Origin: Xenorhabdus stockiae
GTDB taxonomy: Bacteria; Pseudomonadota; Gammaproteobacteria; Enterobacterales; Enterobacteriaceae
Assembly (NCBI RefSeq): GCF_002632825.1
Contig: NZ_NJAJ01000008.1
Location: 62,001-126,000 of the forward strand
Direction of reading: 5' to 3'
Length of the DNA: 64,000 nt
Shown: one piece after another, positions 28,424 to 38,593 of the stretch
Numbering within the stretch: the stretch's first letter is position 1
Layout: the number at the start of each line of letters is the position of its first letter
The notes under the pieces: model-generated
The model's database searches: none
The model's input: the letters and a program-made list of their open reading frames with translations, nothing else
Told to the model about the DNA's origin: nothing
Program-made: the position numbers and the translations under genes

Positions 28424-29089
28424 ATGAACACTTATGCCCAAGCCCGTGATTACAACGACACGGATGTAGTGATAGACCGCATTGCAACTGTTTCTGACAT
28501 CATAAGAAAAGCATTTACCTCAGGTCAGGCCCATATCGATAAACGTATATTGGGAAAGAGTGATGTTGAATTTATGTTTGAAGTTCTGGCCAGCACAACT
28601 AAGGCGATGGCAATAGAAGAAATTACTCCTGAAAAGAAAACGCTATTGCGCCGCTTAAAAAGTAAGCTCATTTTCATGGAAAACCTGAAAAAAGATGGCG
28701 GAGTACTTTCCTCCTCAGAAGCTGCCAAGCAATTAGGTGTATCGAAAGTGACCGTTAAAAATTGGAAAGATGCGGGAAAACTGTTAGCACTAAATATTGA
28801 TGGGGAATTTTATTTTCCAGTATTTCAGTTTACTGATAACAGCAAGATTTCTAATAAAGGTGTATTAAAAGGAATTGGTCAATTACTGCCTTTACTGAAA
28901 GAAAAAGGGTTTAGTGATCGCCTGCAATATTCATTCTTTATGGAAAAACGTAATACCGCATTGAATGGCATATTTCCAGAAGGAAAAGAATTTAGCGTTG
29001 CCCAGTTATTACAAGAGGGGGCATCTGATGCCGTTATGCAGGAATTGCATCATCTTGTTCACTTATACGGCTCTCAGGATGCCGCATAA
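28424..29089 (+). CDS. HTH protein, possible antitoxin for the adjacent RES toxin
   Basis: 221 residues. A helix-turn-helix resembling MerR/excisionase type lies at about 94-120 (LSSSEAAKQLGVSKVTVKNWKDAGKLL). A C-terminal helical region (about 145-220; NTALNGIFPEGKEFSVAQLLQEGA) loosely resembles the toxin-binding tail of Xre/MbcA/ParS antitoxins. ATG at 28424 has AAGGAG upstream; the frame is open from 28313. It converges on a RES-domain gene 57 bases away. Antitoxin function is inferred from domain type and neighbour; a plain regulator is also possible. Confidence 0.6.
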   Translation: MNTYAQARDYNDTDVVIDRIATVSDIIRKAFTSGQAHIDKRILGKSDVEFMFEVLASTTKAMAIEEITPEKKTLLRRLKSKLIFMENLKKDGGVLSSSEAAKQLGVSKVTVKNWKDAGKLLALNIDGEFYFPVFQFTDNSKISNKGVLKGIGQLLPLLKEKGFSDRLQYSFFMEKRNTALNGIFPEGKEFSVAQLLQEGASDAVMQELHHLVHLYGSQDAA

Positions 29090-29146
29090 TCAGGAAAAGG
29101 GGGATAATTTTCCCCTATCTGTCTTTATATTCTATAAATTTCAATA

Positions 29147-29767
29147 TCAGCCTTCTTCTACCGGAATTCCTAATTGTTCTACCAGAATATCTGCCACAGC
29201 TTCTCCCTGATATTCAAATTCACTAAGGCGCTGTATAGAATACGCTTTAGTGACTGCAATTCCGGTTCCATCGGGAACATCATGCCATAGAGCAAAACAT
29301 TCTTCAGTCGTCACGTTAGAAGAAAATTTGATCCCATTCAGCCCAGCTACATGGACTTTTTTGGCCAGTAATTGAGTTGTTTTCCGGGATGATGTGGTCA
29401 TATCGTTGAGTGTCAACGAGGTTTTCTTTATTAATTTTGTTGTATCAAGGAGCTTCAGATCCTTTTCGATGACAACAATACCAATATAGAAATTTTCCAG
29501 ATCAGATTCCCGAATCCCCAACTTCCCCTGAAATACTTCTTTCATTGCCGTCAGGGGATCACTCGCCAGATACATTGTGCCATTTATCCCGTCAGTTAAA
29601 CCAAAACGGGTATCAGTACCAGTCGGATTGAAAAAGACACAACTTCCGCCATGCTCTCCATGTTGCAATCGTATTTTTTCACTACTTGACGGTACTTTCA
29701 TTGAACAGGCGTGAAATATATCCTCCGAAAAACTTTCCACTTTTTTTTCAATAGATTTACTTTTCAT
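29147..29767 (-). CDS. RES-domain protein, probable NAD+-degrading toxin
   Basis: About 206 residues. RES-type features counted from the GTG at 29782: FNP at 51-53 followed by TRFG at 58-61, a YLASDPLTAMKEVF block at 71-84 with the family Glu at 82, and a later Ser-containing FSSN motif. Characterised RES toxins (ParT, MbcT, Rse) degrade or transfer from NAD+ and their partners are Xre/MbcA/ParS antitoxins. I prefer ATG at 29767; GTG at 29782 is an alternative. Unlike usual pairs it converges on, rather than follows, the HTH gene. Confidence 0.65.
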   Translation of the reverse strand: MKSKSIEKKVESFSEDIFHACSMKVPSSSEKIRLQHGEHGGSCVFFNPTGTDTRFGLTDGINGTMYLASDPLTAMKEVFQGKLGIRESDLENFYIGIVVIEKDLKLLDTTKLIKKTSLTLNDMTTSSRKTTQLLAKKVHVAGLNGIKFSSNVTTEECFALWHDVPDGTGIAVTKAYSIQRLSEFEYQGEAVADILVEQLGIPVEEG

Positions 29768-29798
29768 TTCAAAAACTCTCACTCTTTATTGGCTGTGA

Positions 29799-29829
29799 TG
29801 CATCTTGAAATCCATGCAGTATATCTTTG
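29799..29829 (-). repeat. Right inverted end of the dispersed repeat (partial copy)
   Basis: TGCATCTTGAAAT (29799-29811) followed by CCATGCAGTATA. It is the inverted counterpart of 28378-28405 and matches the outer ends at 40505-40529 and 46514-46538. Confidence 0.65.
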
Positions 29830-29955
29830 TCACTTTTTCGTTAATTTATTTCTTCTGTGAAGGGTATTCAGGTTTTCCAGAAATGATAATTTATTAAATT
29901 GTTTTTTTCTTTACTGGTTTACTTATCCAATGATATCTAAATATAAAAAGAATAT

Positions 29956-29980
29956 TTCCATCCCCAAAACGGGGACGGAA
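29956..29980 (-). terminator. Probable thyA terminator
   Basis: Arms 29956-29965 (TTCCATCCCC) and 29971-29980 (GGGGACGGAA) with one internal mismatch, followed on the minus strand by an A/T-rich tail. It lies about 40 bases past the thyA stop. Confidence 0.55.
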
Positions 29981-30020
29981 AAAATAGGTAATTATTTTTA
30001 CTGACTGAATTAAATCAGAA

Positions 30021-30815
30021 TTAGATTGCAACCGGTGCTTTAATACCCGGATGCGGGTCATAGCCTTCGATTTCAAAGTCTTCGAATCGATAATCGAACA
30101 ACGATGCTGGCTTACGTTTGATAACCAGTTTCGGCAATGCGCGCGGTTCGCGGCTCAGTTGGAGTTTCGTCTGTTCCATGTGGTTGTTATAAAGGTGAGT
30201 ATCACCACCCGTCCAAACAAAATCACCCACTTCTAGATCACACTGCTGAGCCATCATATGCACCAACAATGCGTAGCTGGCGATGTTAAATGGTAGCCCC
30301 AAGAAAACATCACAGGAGCGCTGGTAAAGCTGGCAGGACAGTTTGCCATCTGCCACATAGAACTGGAAGAAAGCATGACATGGTGCCAGTGCCATTTTAT
30401 CCAGTTCTCCGACATTCCAGGCAGAAACGATGATCCGACGCGAGTCCGGGTCACTTTTCAACTGTTCAATAACGCTGGTCAGCTGATCAATCTGGCGGCC
30501 ATCCGGTGCTCCCCATGAGCGCCACTGTTTACCATAAACCGGGCCTAAATCACCATTTTCATCAGCCCATTCGTCCCAGATACTGACACCATTTTCATGC
30601 AGGTATTTGATATTAGTATCACCATTCAGAAACCATAACAATTCATGAATAATGGAACGAAGATGGCAACGCTTGGTTGTCACCAGCGGAAAACCCTCCT
30701 GCAAATTGAAACGCATCTGATGACCAAAGATCGAAAGTGTTCCTGTGCCTGTGCGGTCATCTTTTGCTGTGCCTTCTTCCAGCACTTTTTTCATTAAATC
30801 CAGATACTGTTTCAT
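30021..30815 (-). CDS. thyA: Thymidylate synthase ThyA
   Basis: 264 residues, the same length as E. coli. The nucleophile is Cys146 in [12 protein letters not shown]; the dUMP-binding motif [14 protein letters not shown] and folate-contact residues are present. Converts dUMP to dTMP with methylene-THF. Overlaps lgt by four bases (ATGA), the conserved lgt-thyA coupling. Confidence 0.97.
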   Translation of the reverse strand: MKQYLDLMKKVLEEGTAKDDRTGTGTLSIFGHQMRFNLQEGFPLVTTKRCHLRSIIHELLWFLNGDTNIKYLHENGVSIWDEWADENGDLGPVYGKQWRSWGAPDGRQIDQLTSVIEQLKSDPDSRRIIVSAWNVGELDKMALAPCHAFFQFYVADGKLSCQLYQRSCDVFLGLPFNIASYALLVHMMAQQCDLEVGDFVWTGGDTHLYNNHMEQTKLQLSREPRALPKLVIKRKPASLFDYRFEDFEIEGYDPHPGIKAPVAI

Positions 30816-31729
30816 TTTGCCTCTTGTACCTTGTCTTTCTGCGTATTTTTTCGCGTATTGTTGCCGGTATTATTGTTGCTGGGACGTTTATAGGCCCATA
30901 TCATCATCAATATCCCGACTAAAATCATTGGGATGGAAAGGATCTGCCCCATACTGATCCCATCAAATAATCCGAGTTGGGCATCAGGCTGACGGAAAAA
31001 CTCAACGATGATGCGGAATGCACCGTAACCGATCAGGAATAATCCTGAGACGCTTCCCATCGGGCGTGACTTACGGATAAATAAATTAAGGATGATAAAC
31101 AGTACGATGCCTTCCAGTATCATTTCGTACAGTTGTGAGGGGTGACGGGGCAGAACACCATATTTTTCCAGAATAGGCCATAAAGAAGGGTCTTTAGTTG
31201 CCAGTGCGATGTCTTCACTTTGAGAACCGGGGAACAACATTGCCCACGGTGTATCAAGCGTAACACGCCCCCACAGTTCGCCATTGATAAAGTTACCAAT
31301 GCGCCCCATGCCTAAGCCAAAAGGAACCAGTGGAGCAACAAAATCGGCGGTTTGCAGGAAGTGACGTTTCGTCCTGCGGGAGAACCACCACATGGCACAA
31401 ATAACACCGATCAGCCCGCCGTGGAAAGACATCCCGCCATCCCAGACCTTAAACAGATACAGGGGGTTCTCCATAAACACCGGGAGGTTATAGAACAGAA
31501 CATACCCGAGACGCCCGCCGAGGAATACACCGACAAACCCCGCATACAACAGGTTTTCTACTTCGTTCTTCTCCCAGCCACTATTTGGTTTTGCTGCCCG
31601 ACGATTTGCCAGCCACATGGCAAAAACAAAGCCAACCAAATACATAAAACCGTACCAGTGAAGTGATACCGGCCCGATTGAGAATATGACCGGATCAATA
31701 TTAGGAAATGCCAGATAGCTAGTGCTCAT
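30812..31729 (-). CDS. lgt: Prolipoprotein diacylglyceryl transferase Lgt
   Basis: 305 residues with about seven transmembrane helices. Signature [18 protein letters not shown] and the H-GG-L loop ([10 protein letters not shown]) are intact. Inner-membrane enzyme that adds diacylglycerol from phosphatidylglycerol to the lipobox cysteine. The charged tail (about 285-305) is Lys/Asn-rich. Translationally coupled to thyA. Confidence 0.96.
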   Translation of the reverse strand: MSTSYLAFPNIDPVIFSIGPVSLHWYGFMYLVGFVFAMWLANRRAAKPNSGWEKNEVENLLYAGFVGVFLGGRLGYVLFYNLPVFMENPLYLFKVWDGGMSFHGGLIGVICAMWWFSRRTKRHFLQTADFVAPLVPFGLGMGRIGNFINGELWGRVTLDTPWAMLFPGSQSEDIALATKDPSLWPILEKYGVLPRHPSQLYEMILEGIVLFIILNLFIRKSRPMGSVSGLFLIGYGAFRIIVEFFRQPDAQLGLFDGISMGQILSIPMILVGILMMIWAYKRPSNNNTGNNTRKNTQKDKVQEAK

Positions 31730-31770
31730 CGTTCCCCACTAAAAATAATGTTGTGTGAATGCCCTAAGGC

Positions 31771-31821
31771 AGATCATTGTAAATAACAGATCACCGTAAA
31801 TAACCGATCACCTTAAATAAC
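31771..31821. repeat. Three 17-bp tandem repeats between ptsP and lgt
   Basis: Units 31771-31787, 31788-31804 and 31805-31821 follow the pattern (A/C)GATCAnnnTAAATAAC; a fourth degenerate partial unit follows. They lie in the 116-base intergenic gap. No function is evident. Confidence 0.85.
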
Positions 31822-31845
31822 AATGGTAAATAATAGCATGGGCGG

Positions 31846-34092
31846 CTAAATGCCACCACGCACCAGCCCACCAAGGCCGTGGGTTTCCATAAAAGCAGAA
31901 CAGATTTCTTTCACCTGTTGGGTGGTTTCTGCTCTCAGGATTTCCTGAATAAAATAACTCAGTTCTGCGGAATCTAAATGATGTAATAGGTATTTAATTC
32001 GTGGAATACTCCGACCGCTCATGCTCAGGCAACGATAACCCAAACCAACTAATATCAGCACCCCCATCGGCAAACCCGCCATTTCACCACAAACACTAAC
32101 GGGTAAACCAATGCGCTGACTTTCATCAACAATCTGTTTTAAGGCCTTAATCATTGCCGGATGAAGATTGTCATACAAAGAAGCAACATGGGTATTATTA
32201 CGATCCACCGCAAGTAAATACTGAGTTAAGTCGTTGGTGCCAATAGAGATAAAATCAACGCGTTTCTTCAATTGTGGTAACAGCAGGATCAGAGAGGGCA
32301 CTTCTACCATGACGCCAATTTGTGGCATCGCAATGGTTGTGGCAGCGGATTGTTCAACTTCTGTCTTTGCCCTGTTGATCAGTTTTTTGGCTTCATCAAT
32401 CTCTTCAATACAGCTTACCATCGGCAACAATATTTTCAGATTTCCGATCGATATATTCGCTTTCAACATCGCCCTAAGCTGGATCAGAAATATTTCCGGT
32501 TGATCCAGCGTTATGCGAATTCCCCGCCAACCAAGGCAAGGGTTTTCTTCATTAATAGGCATATAAGGAAGATGTTTGTCAGCACCAATATCCAGTGTTC
32601 TCAATACAACTGATTTGTCAGGGAAAAGTGTCAGCATTTCCTGATAGCGATTTTTCTGTTCATCTTCTGATGGAAAACCGCTGTGCAGCATAAAAGGGAT
32701 CTCAGTACGATACAACCCGACGCCATCAATACTATCGCCTATTTGTTGCTCATATTTCAGGCTCAACCCTGCATTGAGTTGAACCCGCACCCTCTCTCCA
32801 CTTTTAAGCCGGGCTTTTTGTTGCTGCCCCCCTTCGGCCAGTTTACTGAGAACCCGCTCTTCTTCAATGATCTGGCGATATTCCTGAACAACCAGCGGCT
32901 CTGGATCAATGAAAAATTCTCCCCGATAACCATCCAGAATCAACATTCGGTTATGCAGCAATTCCGGATGAATATCAGCACCCATAATCGCCGGTATTCC
33001 CATCGCCCTGACTAAGATTGCAGAATGTGAATGCGTTGCCCCATCACGCACAATAACACCCACCAGCTTATCCTGCGGGATTTCAGCCAGTAAGTTAGCG
33101 CTGAGTTCATCTGCCACCAGAATAAAACGCTCTGGCCACTGGCTATTGCCGGTAAAATCATCGTCCAGATGAAAGAGTAACCGCTGCCCGAGCGCCCGTA
33201 GATCAGAAGCCCTTTCCCGCATATAGGCATCCTGAAGATTGGCAAATTGTTCCGCATATTTCTCCACAACACTTTTTACCGCCCACTCTGCGATAAAACC
33301 ATTATCAACTGAGTGGAACAGATCCTGTTTAAGTTTCGGATCATTCAGTAAGTGGGAATAGAGATCAAAAATAGCAGCACTTTCTTTCTGCGAGCTGGCA
33401 GTAAAGCGTTTACTTATCCGGCGACATTCTGCTGTTGCCTGCTCAAGCGCACGGGTCAGGCGGGAACGTTCTGCCTGATAATCGAGTGTTAACGCTTCAG
33501 ATACCTGCTCAAGTGATGGCTGGGAACAATCCTGCCAGCCCTGAGCCATCGCAATACCCTGAGAGACCGCCAGTGCTTTGATATGGGTCTGACAATACTG
33601 ACTTGATAATCCACGAACCTGGGCCTGAGCAAGGATCGCCGCCAATTGCATGGCAAGAGTCACCATAAAAGACTCTTCACTTTCATCAAACGAGCGCCGC
33701 TCATTTTGCTGAACGACCAAAATCCCCTGCAATTGGCGGCGGTAGATGATCGGAACACCTAAAAAGGCCCGGAGATTCTCTTCTTTTACTTGAGGAATAT
33801 ATTTGAAGCTGGGGTGATCACGTACATCAGCAAGGTTGATTAACTCTGACAAGCGCCCGACTTCACCCACAACACCTTCGTCAAAGGAGAGGCTGACCGT
33901 GCGCTTTCCCGGCTTCTTCAACCCCCGGGTTGCCATCAGGTAATAACGCTGGCGCTGATGATCGGCCAGATAAATAGAACAAACATCCGTGTTCATTGCT
34001 AAACAGGTTTCATTAACTAACAGCTCAAGCGCTTCCGATAAATTCGTTGCCATCGCAACCTTTTCAACAATTTCCCGTAAGCGCATGAGCAT
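31846..34092 (-). CDS. ptsP: Phosphoenolpyruvate-protein phosphotransferase PtsP (EI-Ntr)
   Basis: 748 residues. An N-terminal GAF domain (about 15-150), which senses glutamine and 2-oxoglutarate in the family, is followed by the PEP-utiliser phosphohistidine region (RDGATHSHSAILVRAMGIPAIMG) and the C-terminal PEP-binding barrel (SIGTNDLTQYLLAVDRNN; Cys in VCGEMAG). First enzyme of the nitrogen PTS, phosphorylating NPr. It lies 9 bases downstream of rppH, the conserved rppH-ptsP operon. Confidence 0.96.
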   Translation of the reverse strand: MLMRLREIVEKVAMATNLSEALELLVNETCLAMNTDVCSIYLADHQRQRYYLMATRGLKKPGKRTVSLSFDEGVVGEVGRLSELINLADVRDHPSFKYIPQVKEENLRAFLGVPIIYRRQLQGILVVQQNERRSFDESEESFMVTLAMQLAAILAQAQVRGLSSQYCQTHIKALAVSQGIAMAQGWQDCSQPSLEQVSEALTLDYQAERSRLTRALEQATAECRRISKRFTASSQKESAAIFDLYSHLLNDPKLKQDLFHSVDNGFIAEWAVKSVVEKYAEQFANLQDAYMRERASDLRALGQRLLFHLDDDFTGNSQWPERFILVADELSANLLAEIPQDKLVGVIVRDGATHSHSAILVRAMGIPAIMGADIHPELLHNRMLILDGYRGEFFIDPEPLVVQEYRQIIEEERVLSKLAEGGQQQKARLKSGERVRVQLNAGLSLKYEQQIGDSIDGVGLYRTEIPFMLHSGFPSEDEQKNRYQEMLTLFPDKSVVLRTLDIGADKHLPYMPINEENPCLGWRGIRITLDQPEIFLIQLRAMLKANISIGNLKILLPMVSCIEEIDEAKKLINRAKTEVEQSAATTIAMPQIGVMVEVPSLILLLPQLKKRVDFISIGTNDLTQYLLAVDRNNTHVASLYDNLHPAMIKALKQIVDESQRIGLPVSVCGEMAGLPMGVLILVGLGYRCLSMSGRSIPRIKYLLHHLDSAELSYFIQEILRAETTQQVKEICSAFMETHGLGGLVRGGI

Positions 34093-34101
34093 AACAATTA
34101 C

Positions 34102-34629
34102 CTAACTTCTTCTACGACGATAATAGGCTGAGTAGGGTTGTGGCGCTGATTCCTGTACTGGCATCACGATGGAGGAAAACTCTTTCATCACACGGCGATA
34201 CACATCCCGTTTAAAGGAAACAACTTGCCTGACAGGGTACCAATAACTCACCCACCGCCAACCATCAAATTCTGGTGTACTACTGCGCTGCACATTAATC
34301 TCTTTTTCACTGCAAAGCAGCTGCAATAAAAACCAGCGTTGCTTTTGCCCGATACAAACGGGCTTTGTATCCCAACGCACCAAACGTTTGGGTAATTTGT
34401 AACGCAACCAGCTACGAGTGGAGGCTAAAACCCGTACATCTTTGCGACTTAAACCAACTTCTTCGAACAACTCACGATACATCGCTTGCTCTGGCGATTC
34501 TCCCGGATTGATACCTCCTTGGGGGAACTGCCATGAATGCTGTCCATAACGGCGGGCCCACAGAACCTGCCCCTGACGATTACAAATTACAATTCCTACA
34601 TTCGGGCGGTAGCCATCATCATCGATCAC
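34102..34629 (-). CDS. rppH: RNA pyrophosphohydrolase RppH
   Basis: 175 residues. Nudix box [22 protein letters not shown] at about residues 38-59 is complete. It removes pyrophosphate from mRNA 5' ends and so triggers RNase E-dependent decay. N-terminus [27 protein letters not shown] is characteristic. Upstream partner of ptsP. Confidence 0.97.
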   Translation of the reverse strand: MIDDDGYRPNVGIVICNRQGQVLWARRYGQHSWQFPQGGINPGESPEQAMYRELFEEVGLSRKDVRVLASTRSWLRYKLPKRLVRWDTKPVCIGQKQRWFLLQLLCSEKEINVQRSSTPEFDGWRWVSYWYPVRQVVSFKRDVYRRVMKEFSSIVMPVQESAPQPYSAYYRRRRS

Positions 34630-34702
34630 CAGACTACCTCTCGATAAAACGAATTTGAAAAGATAGCTAATTGTTTCACACTCCCCTCAAGCGGTAAACC
34701 TC

Positions 34703-34742
34703 TATACCTAATGGATTTAGAATTGCATCCCGGCGGTAAGGA
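34703..34742 (+). repeat. Degenerate end of the dispersed repeat in the rppH-thiB gap
   Basis: The stretch from TATACC to GGCGGTAAG aligns with the reverse complement of the right end of the 40374-40529 element (TATA..AATG.ATTT..GATGC.TCGCGGCGGCAAGG), with several mismatches. It lies between genes that are far apart in E. coli. Confidence 0.5.
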
Positions 34743-34857
34743 AACACCCCTTTGGAACTCGGATCTCCGCCTATTTATAAAACGATAGCAGGAATGTGAG
34801 CACAGCCAATAAATCAGAAAAAATAGTCAGAAAGATGTCAGATATATTAATGAGGCT

Positions 34858-34885
34858 TTGCAGTCACTACTTTAGCCTCTACAAT
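34858..34885 (+). promoter_or_regulatory. thiBPQ promoter
   Basis: TTGCAG (34858-34863), a 16-base spacer and TACAAT (34880-34885), placed just before the riboswitch. Confidence 0.6.
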
Positions 34886-34892
34886 ATGCTCA

Positions 34893-34982
34893 TCTCAACG
34901 GGGTGCGATTGTTGTCGGACAACATCGCTGAGAGCAAACCCGTAGAACCTGATCCGGTTGGTACCGGCGTAGGGATTTGAGC
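34893..34982 (+). promoter_or_regulatory. TPP riboswitch (THI element)
   Basis: The aptamer core is clear: CGGGGTGC near the 5' side, GCTGAGA at 34927-34933, then ACCCGTAGAACCTGATC and GGTACCGGCGTAGGGA. Thiamine pyrophosphate binding should lower expression of the downstream uptake operon. The 3' aptamer strand GGATTTGAG (34973-34981) is fully complementary to CTCAAATCC at 35025-35033, a probable switching helix. Confidence 0.95.
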
Positions 34983-35118
34983 CACTACTCATTGATATAT
35001 AGCAGTCATTTTATCAGACACTTTCTCAAATCCTTTACCAACCTGCTGGTCACTTGTTTAATTATGAGTGCTAATAACGATTATTAATAACCACTATTAA
35101 TAACGACAGGAGAGCAAA

Positions 35119-36132
35119 GTGTTTAAGCGTTTATTTTCCCGGTTGATCGCAATCAGTGCATTATCGGTTTCTGCATGTGCCTTTGCTCAGGCAGCACAGG
35201 CTAAGCCTACACTGACTGTTTATACTTATGATTCGTTTGCCTCCGAGTGGGGAGCAGGCCCGGCTATTAAAAAAGCTTTTGAATCTGAGTGTGACTGTGA
35301 ATTAAAACTCGTTGCGCTGGAGGATGGTGTTTCTTTACTGAACCGTATAAGAATGGAAGGTAAAAAAACCCAGGCTGATATCGTGCTGGGTTTAGATAAT
35401 AACCTGATTCAGTCTGCTCAACAGACAGGGTTATTCACCCCTGTCAGCATTGATACCACAAAATTAAAACTGCCTTTCACCTGGAATAACAGTACTTTTA
35501 TTCCCTACGATTACGGTTATTTTGCTTTTATTTACAATAAAAACACCCTGCCTAATCCCCCAAAAAGTATGGCTGAGCTCATTAACAGCCAGCAGAACTG
35601 GAAGATTATTTATCAGGACCCGCGCACCAGTACCCCCGGCTTAGGTTTTTTACTCTGGATGCAGGAACTCTATGGTGATAAGGCCGCACAAGAGTGGCAG
35701 AACATAGCCAAGAAAACGCTGACGGTAACTAAAGGCTGGAGTGAAGCCTACGGGTTATTCCTGAAAGGAGAAGGCGATATGGTGCTCAGCTATACCACCT
35801 CACCGGGCTATCACATCATGTCCGAGAAAAAGAATAATTATGCCGCAGCCATATTTGATGAGGGGCACTATTTACAGGTTGAAGTTGCTGCACAGCTGGC
35901 TTCAAGCAAGCAGCCTGAACTGGCTCAGAAATTCATGCAATTCATGCTCTCCCCTACATTCCAGCAAGTTCTTCCGACTACACAGTGGATGTATCCTGTT
36001 ACTGATATTCCTCTGCCAGAAGTGTTCAAACAACTGCCTGTGCCAGAGAAATCACTGCAATTCAACGCAGATGAAGTAGCAAAACACCGAATACAATGGA
36101 TCCGTACATGGCAAAGTGCTGTAAGCCGTTAA
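35119..36132 (+). CDS. thiB: Thiamine ABC transporter substrate-binding protein ThiB
   Basis: 337 residues. Sec signal peptide about 1-28 (ends AQAAQA), then a periplasmic binding protein beginning KPTLTVYTYDSFASEWGAGPAIKKAFE, the ThiB/TbpA pattern. Binds thiamine, thiamine phosphate and TPP. AGGAG precedes the ATG. First gene after the TPP riboswitch; its end overlaps thiP by 25 bases. Confidence 0.96.
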   Translation: MFKRLFSRLIAISALSVSACAFAQAAQAKPTLTVYTYDSFASEWGAGPAIKKAFESECDCELKLVALEDGVSLLNRIRMEGKKTQADIVLGLDNNLIQSAQQTGLFTPVSIDTTKLKLPFTWNNSTFIPYDYGYFAFIYNKNTLPNPPKSMAELINSQQNWKIIYQDPRTSTPGLGFLLWMQELYGDKAAQEWQNIAKKTLTVTKGWSEAYGLFLKGEGDMVLSYTTSPGYHIMSEKKNNYAAAIFDEGHYLQVEVAAQLASSKQPELAQKFMQFMLSPTFQQVLPTTQWMYPVTDIPLPEVFKQLPVPEKSLQFNADEVAKHRIQWIRTWQSAVSR

Positions 36133-37712
36133 TCGCGGGTTGGTTATTGCCGGGGGTAATTGCCTCCGGCCTGTTGCTCCTCATTGCGCTTTCCGCTTTT
36201 GGCGTACTGTTTTTTTATGCGCCTGAAAGTCACTGGCAGGTATTTCTGAATGACAGCTATTTGTGGCATGTGATTCGTTTTACTTTCTGGCAAGCATTTT
36301 TATCCGCCTTATTTTCAGTGATACCCGCCATATTTCTGGCCAGAGCGCTCTATCGCCGCCGCTTTCCGGGCAGAACGCTTTTCCTACGCCTGTGTGCCAT
36401 GACGCTGGTTCTGCCGGTTTTAGTCGCTCTGTTTGGCATACTGACTGTTTACGGACGCGTTGGCTGGCTGGCCAGTCTTTGCCAGTGGATAGGAATTGAA
36501 TACCATTTCACACCTTATGGTCTTCAGGGTATTTTACTGGCACATATTTTCTTCAATATGCCGATGGCTACACGCTTATTACTCCAGTCACTGGAAAATA
36601 TTGCAATAGAACAACGGCAGCTTGCAGCTCAGCTTGGTATGAATGAGTGGCAACATTTTCGTTTTGTCGAATGGCCTTACCTGCGCCGCCAGATTTTGCC
36701 AACAGGCGCACTGATTTTCATGCTGTGCTTCGCCAGCTTTGCCACCGTACTGACATTAGGCGGCGGCCCTTCTGCAACCACGATTGAACTCTCTATTTAT
36801 CAAGCTATCAAGTATGACTACGATCTGGGTCAGGCCGCTCTGCTCGCACTTATCCAACTCTTTTGCTGTCTTGGTCTGGTGTTACTGAGCCAAAAGCTTA
36901 AAGGCATACTTTCGGTAGGTTATGGGCATCAGCAACAATGGCGTAACCCACAGGATTCCTGGTCGAAAAAGTTATGTGACGGATTGCTTATCACTATCGC
37001 ATTACTGCTTCTGCTCCCGCCGTTACTGGCAGTCATCATGGATGGGCTGAACAGTGCGGTGTTAGATGTCCTCAGTAAACCCGAATTATGGCAGGCGTTC
37101 ACAACCTCCATTGTTATCGCGCTGGGAGCGGGGTTGTTGTGTATCTTCCTGACGATGATGCTGTTATGGAGCAGCCGTGAATTATACCTGCGTCATTTAT
37201 CGCGCTGGGGACAGGCTCTGGAAAGCAGTGGCTTACTGATTCTGGCGATGCCGGGTATTGTGCTTGCGACAGGCTTTTTCATTCTGCTGAATAATACCAT
37301 CGGGTTACCTGATTCTCCTTACGGGCTGGTTATCCTGACCAATGCCTTAATCGCAATTCCCTATGCGTTAAAAGTACTGGATAACCCAATGCGCGATCTG
37401 GCAGCGCGCTACAATCCATTGTGCCACTCCCTGAATATTAAGGGATTCAATCGACTGCGCTGGATTGAGCTTAAGGCCCTGAAAATCCCGCTGGCACAGG
37501 CTTTGGCTTTTGCCAGTGTGCTGTCAATCGGGGATTTTGGCATTGTGGCGTTATTTGGTGACGAAAATTTCCGTACCCTGCCTTTCTATCTCTACCAGCA
37601 AATCGGGGCATACCGCAGTCAGGATGGAGCAGTCACTGCTTTCCTGCTTTTGCTCCTCTGTTTTATTTTGTTCAGTGTGCTTGAACGCTTACCGGGCCGA
37701 CGCCATGATTAA
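36108..37712 (+). CDS. thiP: Thiamine ABC transporter permease ThiP
   Basis: 534 residues with roughly twelve transmembrane helices in two tandem permease halves. Each half has an EAA-like loop for the ATPase, for example [17 protein letters not shown] and a second around [17 protein letters not shown] at 36108 matches the E. coli ThiP start; an in-frame ATG lies four codons upstream within thiB. Overlaps both thiB and thiQ. Confidence 0.95.
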   Translation: MAKCCKPLIAGWLLPGVIASGLLLLIALSAFGVLFFYAPESHWQVFLNDSYLWHVIRFTFWQAFLSALFSVIPAIFLARALYRRRFPGRTLFLRLCAMTLVLPVLVALFGILTVYGRVGWLASLCQWIGIEYHFTPYGLQGILLAHIFFNMPMATRLLLQSLENIAIEQRQLAAQLGMNEWQHFRFVEWPYLRRQILPTGALIFMLCFASFATVLTLGGGPSATTIELSIYQAIKYDYDLGQAALLALIQLFCCLGLVLLSQKLKGILSVGYGHQQQWRNPQDSWSKKLCDGLLITIALLLLLPPLLAVIMDGLNSAVLDVLSKPELWQAFTTSIVIALGAGLLCIFLTMMLLWSSRELYLRHLSRWGQALESSGLLILAMPGIVLATGFFILLNNTIGLPDSPYGLVILTNALIAIPYALKVLDNPMRDLAARYNPLCHSLNIKGFNRLRWIELKALKIPLAQALAFASVLSIGDFGIVALFGDENFRTLPFYLYQQIGAYRSQDGAVTAFLLLLLCFILFSVLERLPGRRHD

Positions 37713-38400
37713 ACTTGAAAATGTGACTTATACCTATGAACAAATTGCCATGCGTTTCAACGTCAGTATTGAGGCGGGTGAGCGCATAGCCATCCTCGGC
37801 CCGAGTGGAGCGGGTAAAAGTACATTATTAAGTTTAATCGCAGGATTTCAGTTCGCAGAACGCGGTGATATCCGGCTGAATGGGGAAAATCATACCAATA
37901 CATCCCCTTCCAATCGCCCGGTATCCATGCTGTTTCAGGAAAATAATCTGTTTTCCCATTTAACCATTGAACAAAATATCGGTCTGGGTTTACATCCCGG
38001 ACTTAAATTAAGTGTTCAACAGCAGCAAACACTGCAACAAATTGCATCGCAGGTATCACTAACAGAATATCTGAACCGCCTGCCTGCCCAACTTTCTGGT
38101 GGACAACGCCAGCGGGCGGCGCTGGCGCGCTGTTTAGTGCGTCAACAGCCCATCTTATTGCTGGATGAACCTTTTTCTGCTCTCGACCCCGCCTTACGTA
38201 ATGAAATGCTGGAATTACTGGATCAGGTATGCAGAGATCGGAAACTGACTTTACTGATGGTGTCCCATAATCTTGATGATGCCGCTAAAATCGCTCCGCG
38301 TTCCCTGTTGATTGTAGATGGTGAAATTTATTATGACGGTGCCACGGAGAAGTTGGTGAAGGGGGAAGTGCCTGAGGCCGGAATTTTGGGGATAGGATAA
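37705..38400 (+). CDS. thiQ: Thiamine ABC transporter ATPase ThiQ
   Basis: 231 residues. Walker [10 protein letters not shown], signature [14 protein letters not shown] and Walker [12 protein letters not shown] are intact. The frame is open inside thiP, but ATG at 37705 ([13 protein letters not shown]) matches the family start and overlaps the thiP stop. Powers uptake of thiamine and its phosphates. Confidence 0.96.
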   Translation: MIKLENVTYTYEQIAMRFNVSIEAGERIAILGPSGAGKSTLLSLIAGFQFAERGDIRLNGENHTNTSPSNRPVSMLFQENNLFSHLTIEQNIGLGLHPGLKLSVQQQQTLQQIASQVSLTEYLNRLPAQLSGGQRQRAALARCLVRQQPILLLDEPFSALDPALRNEMLELLDQVCRDRKLTLLMVSHNLDDAAKIAPRSLLIVDGEIYYDGATEKLVKGEVPEAGILGIG

Positions 38401-38593
38401 GTTGTGAGTGAAAAGCTAAGGCCATGCTCCCAATGACTAGATATTGTGGAATTCGCTGCTTTTTATTCTGGATGAGATATAACTAAAGTTGATGTGGTTT
38501 ATCGTTAACTGTCATAAGACAGACGAAGTTAAAGCCCATTGCAAATGGACGGTACGGATCATCCCCGAGATCAATGTCAATTAGGCTTCTTTG

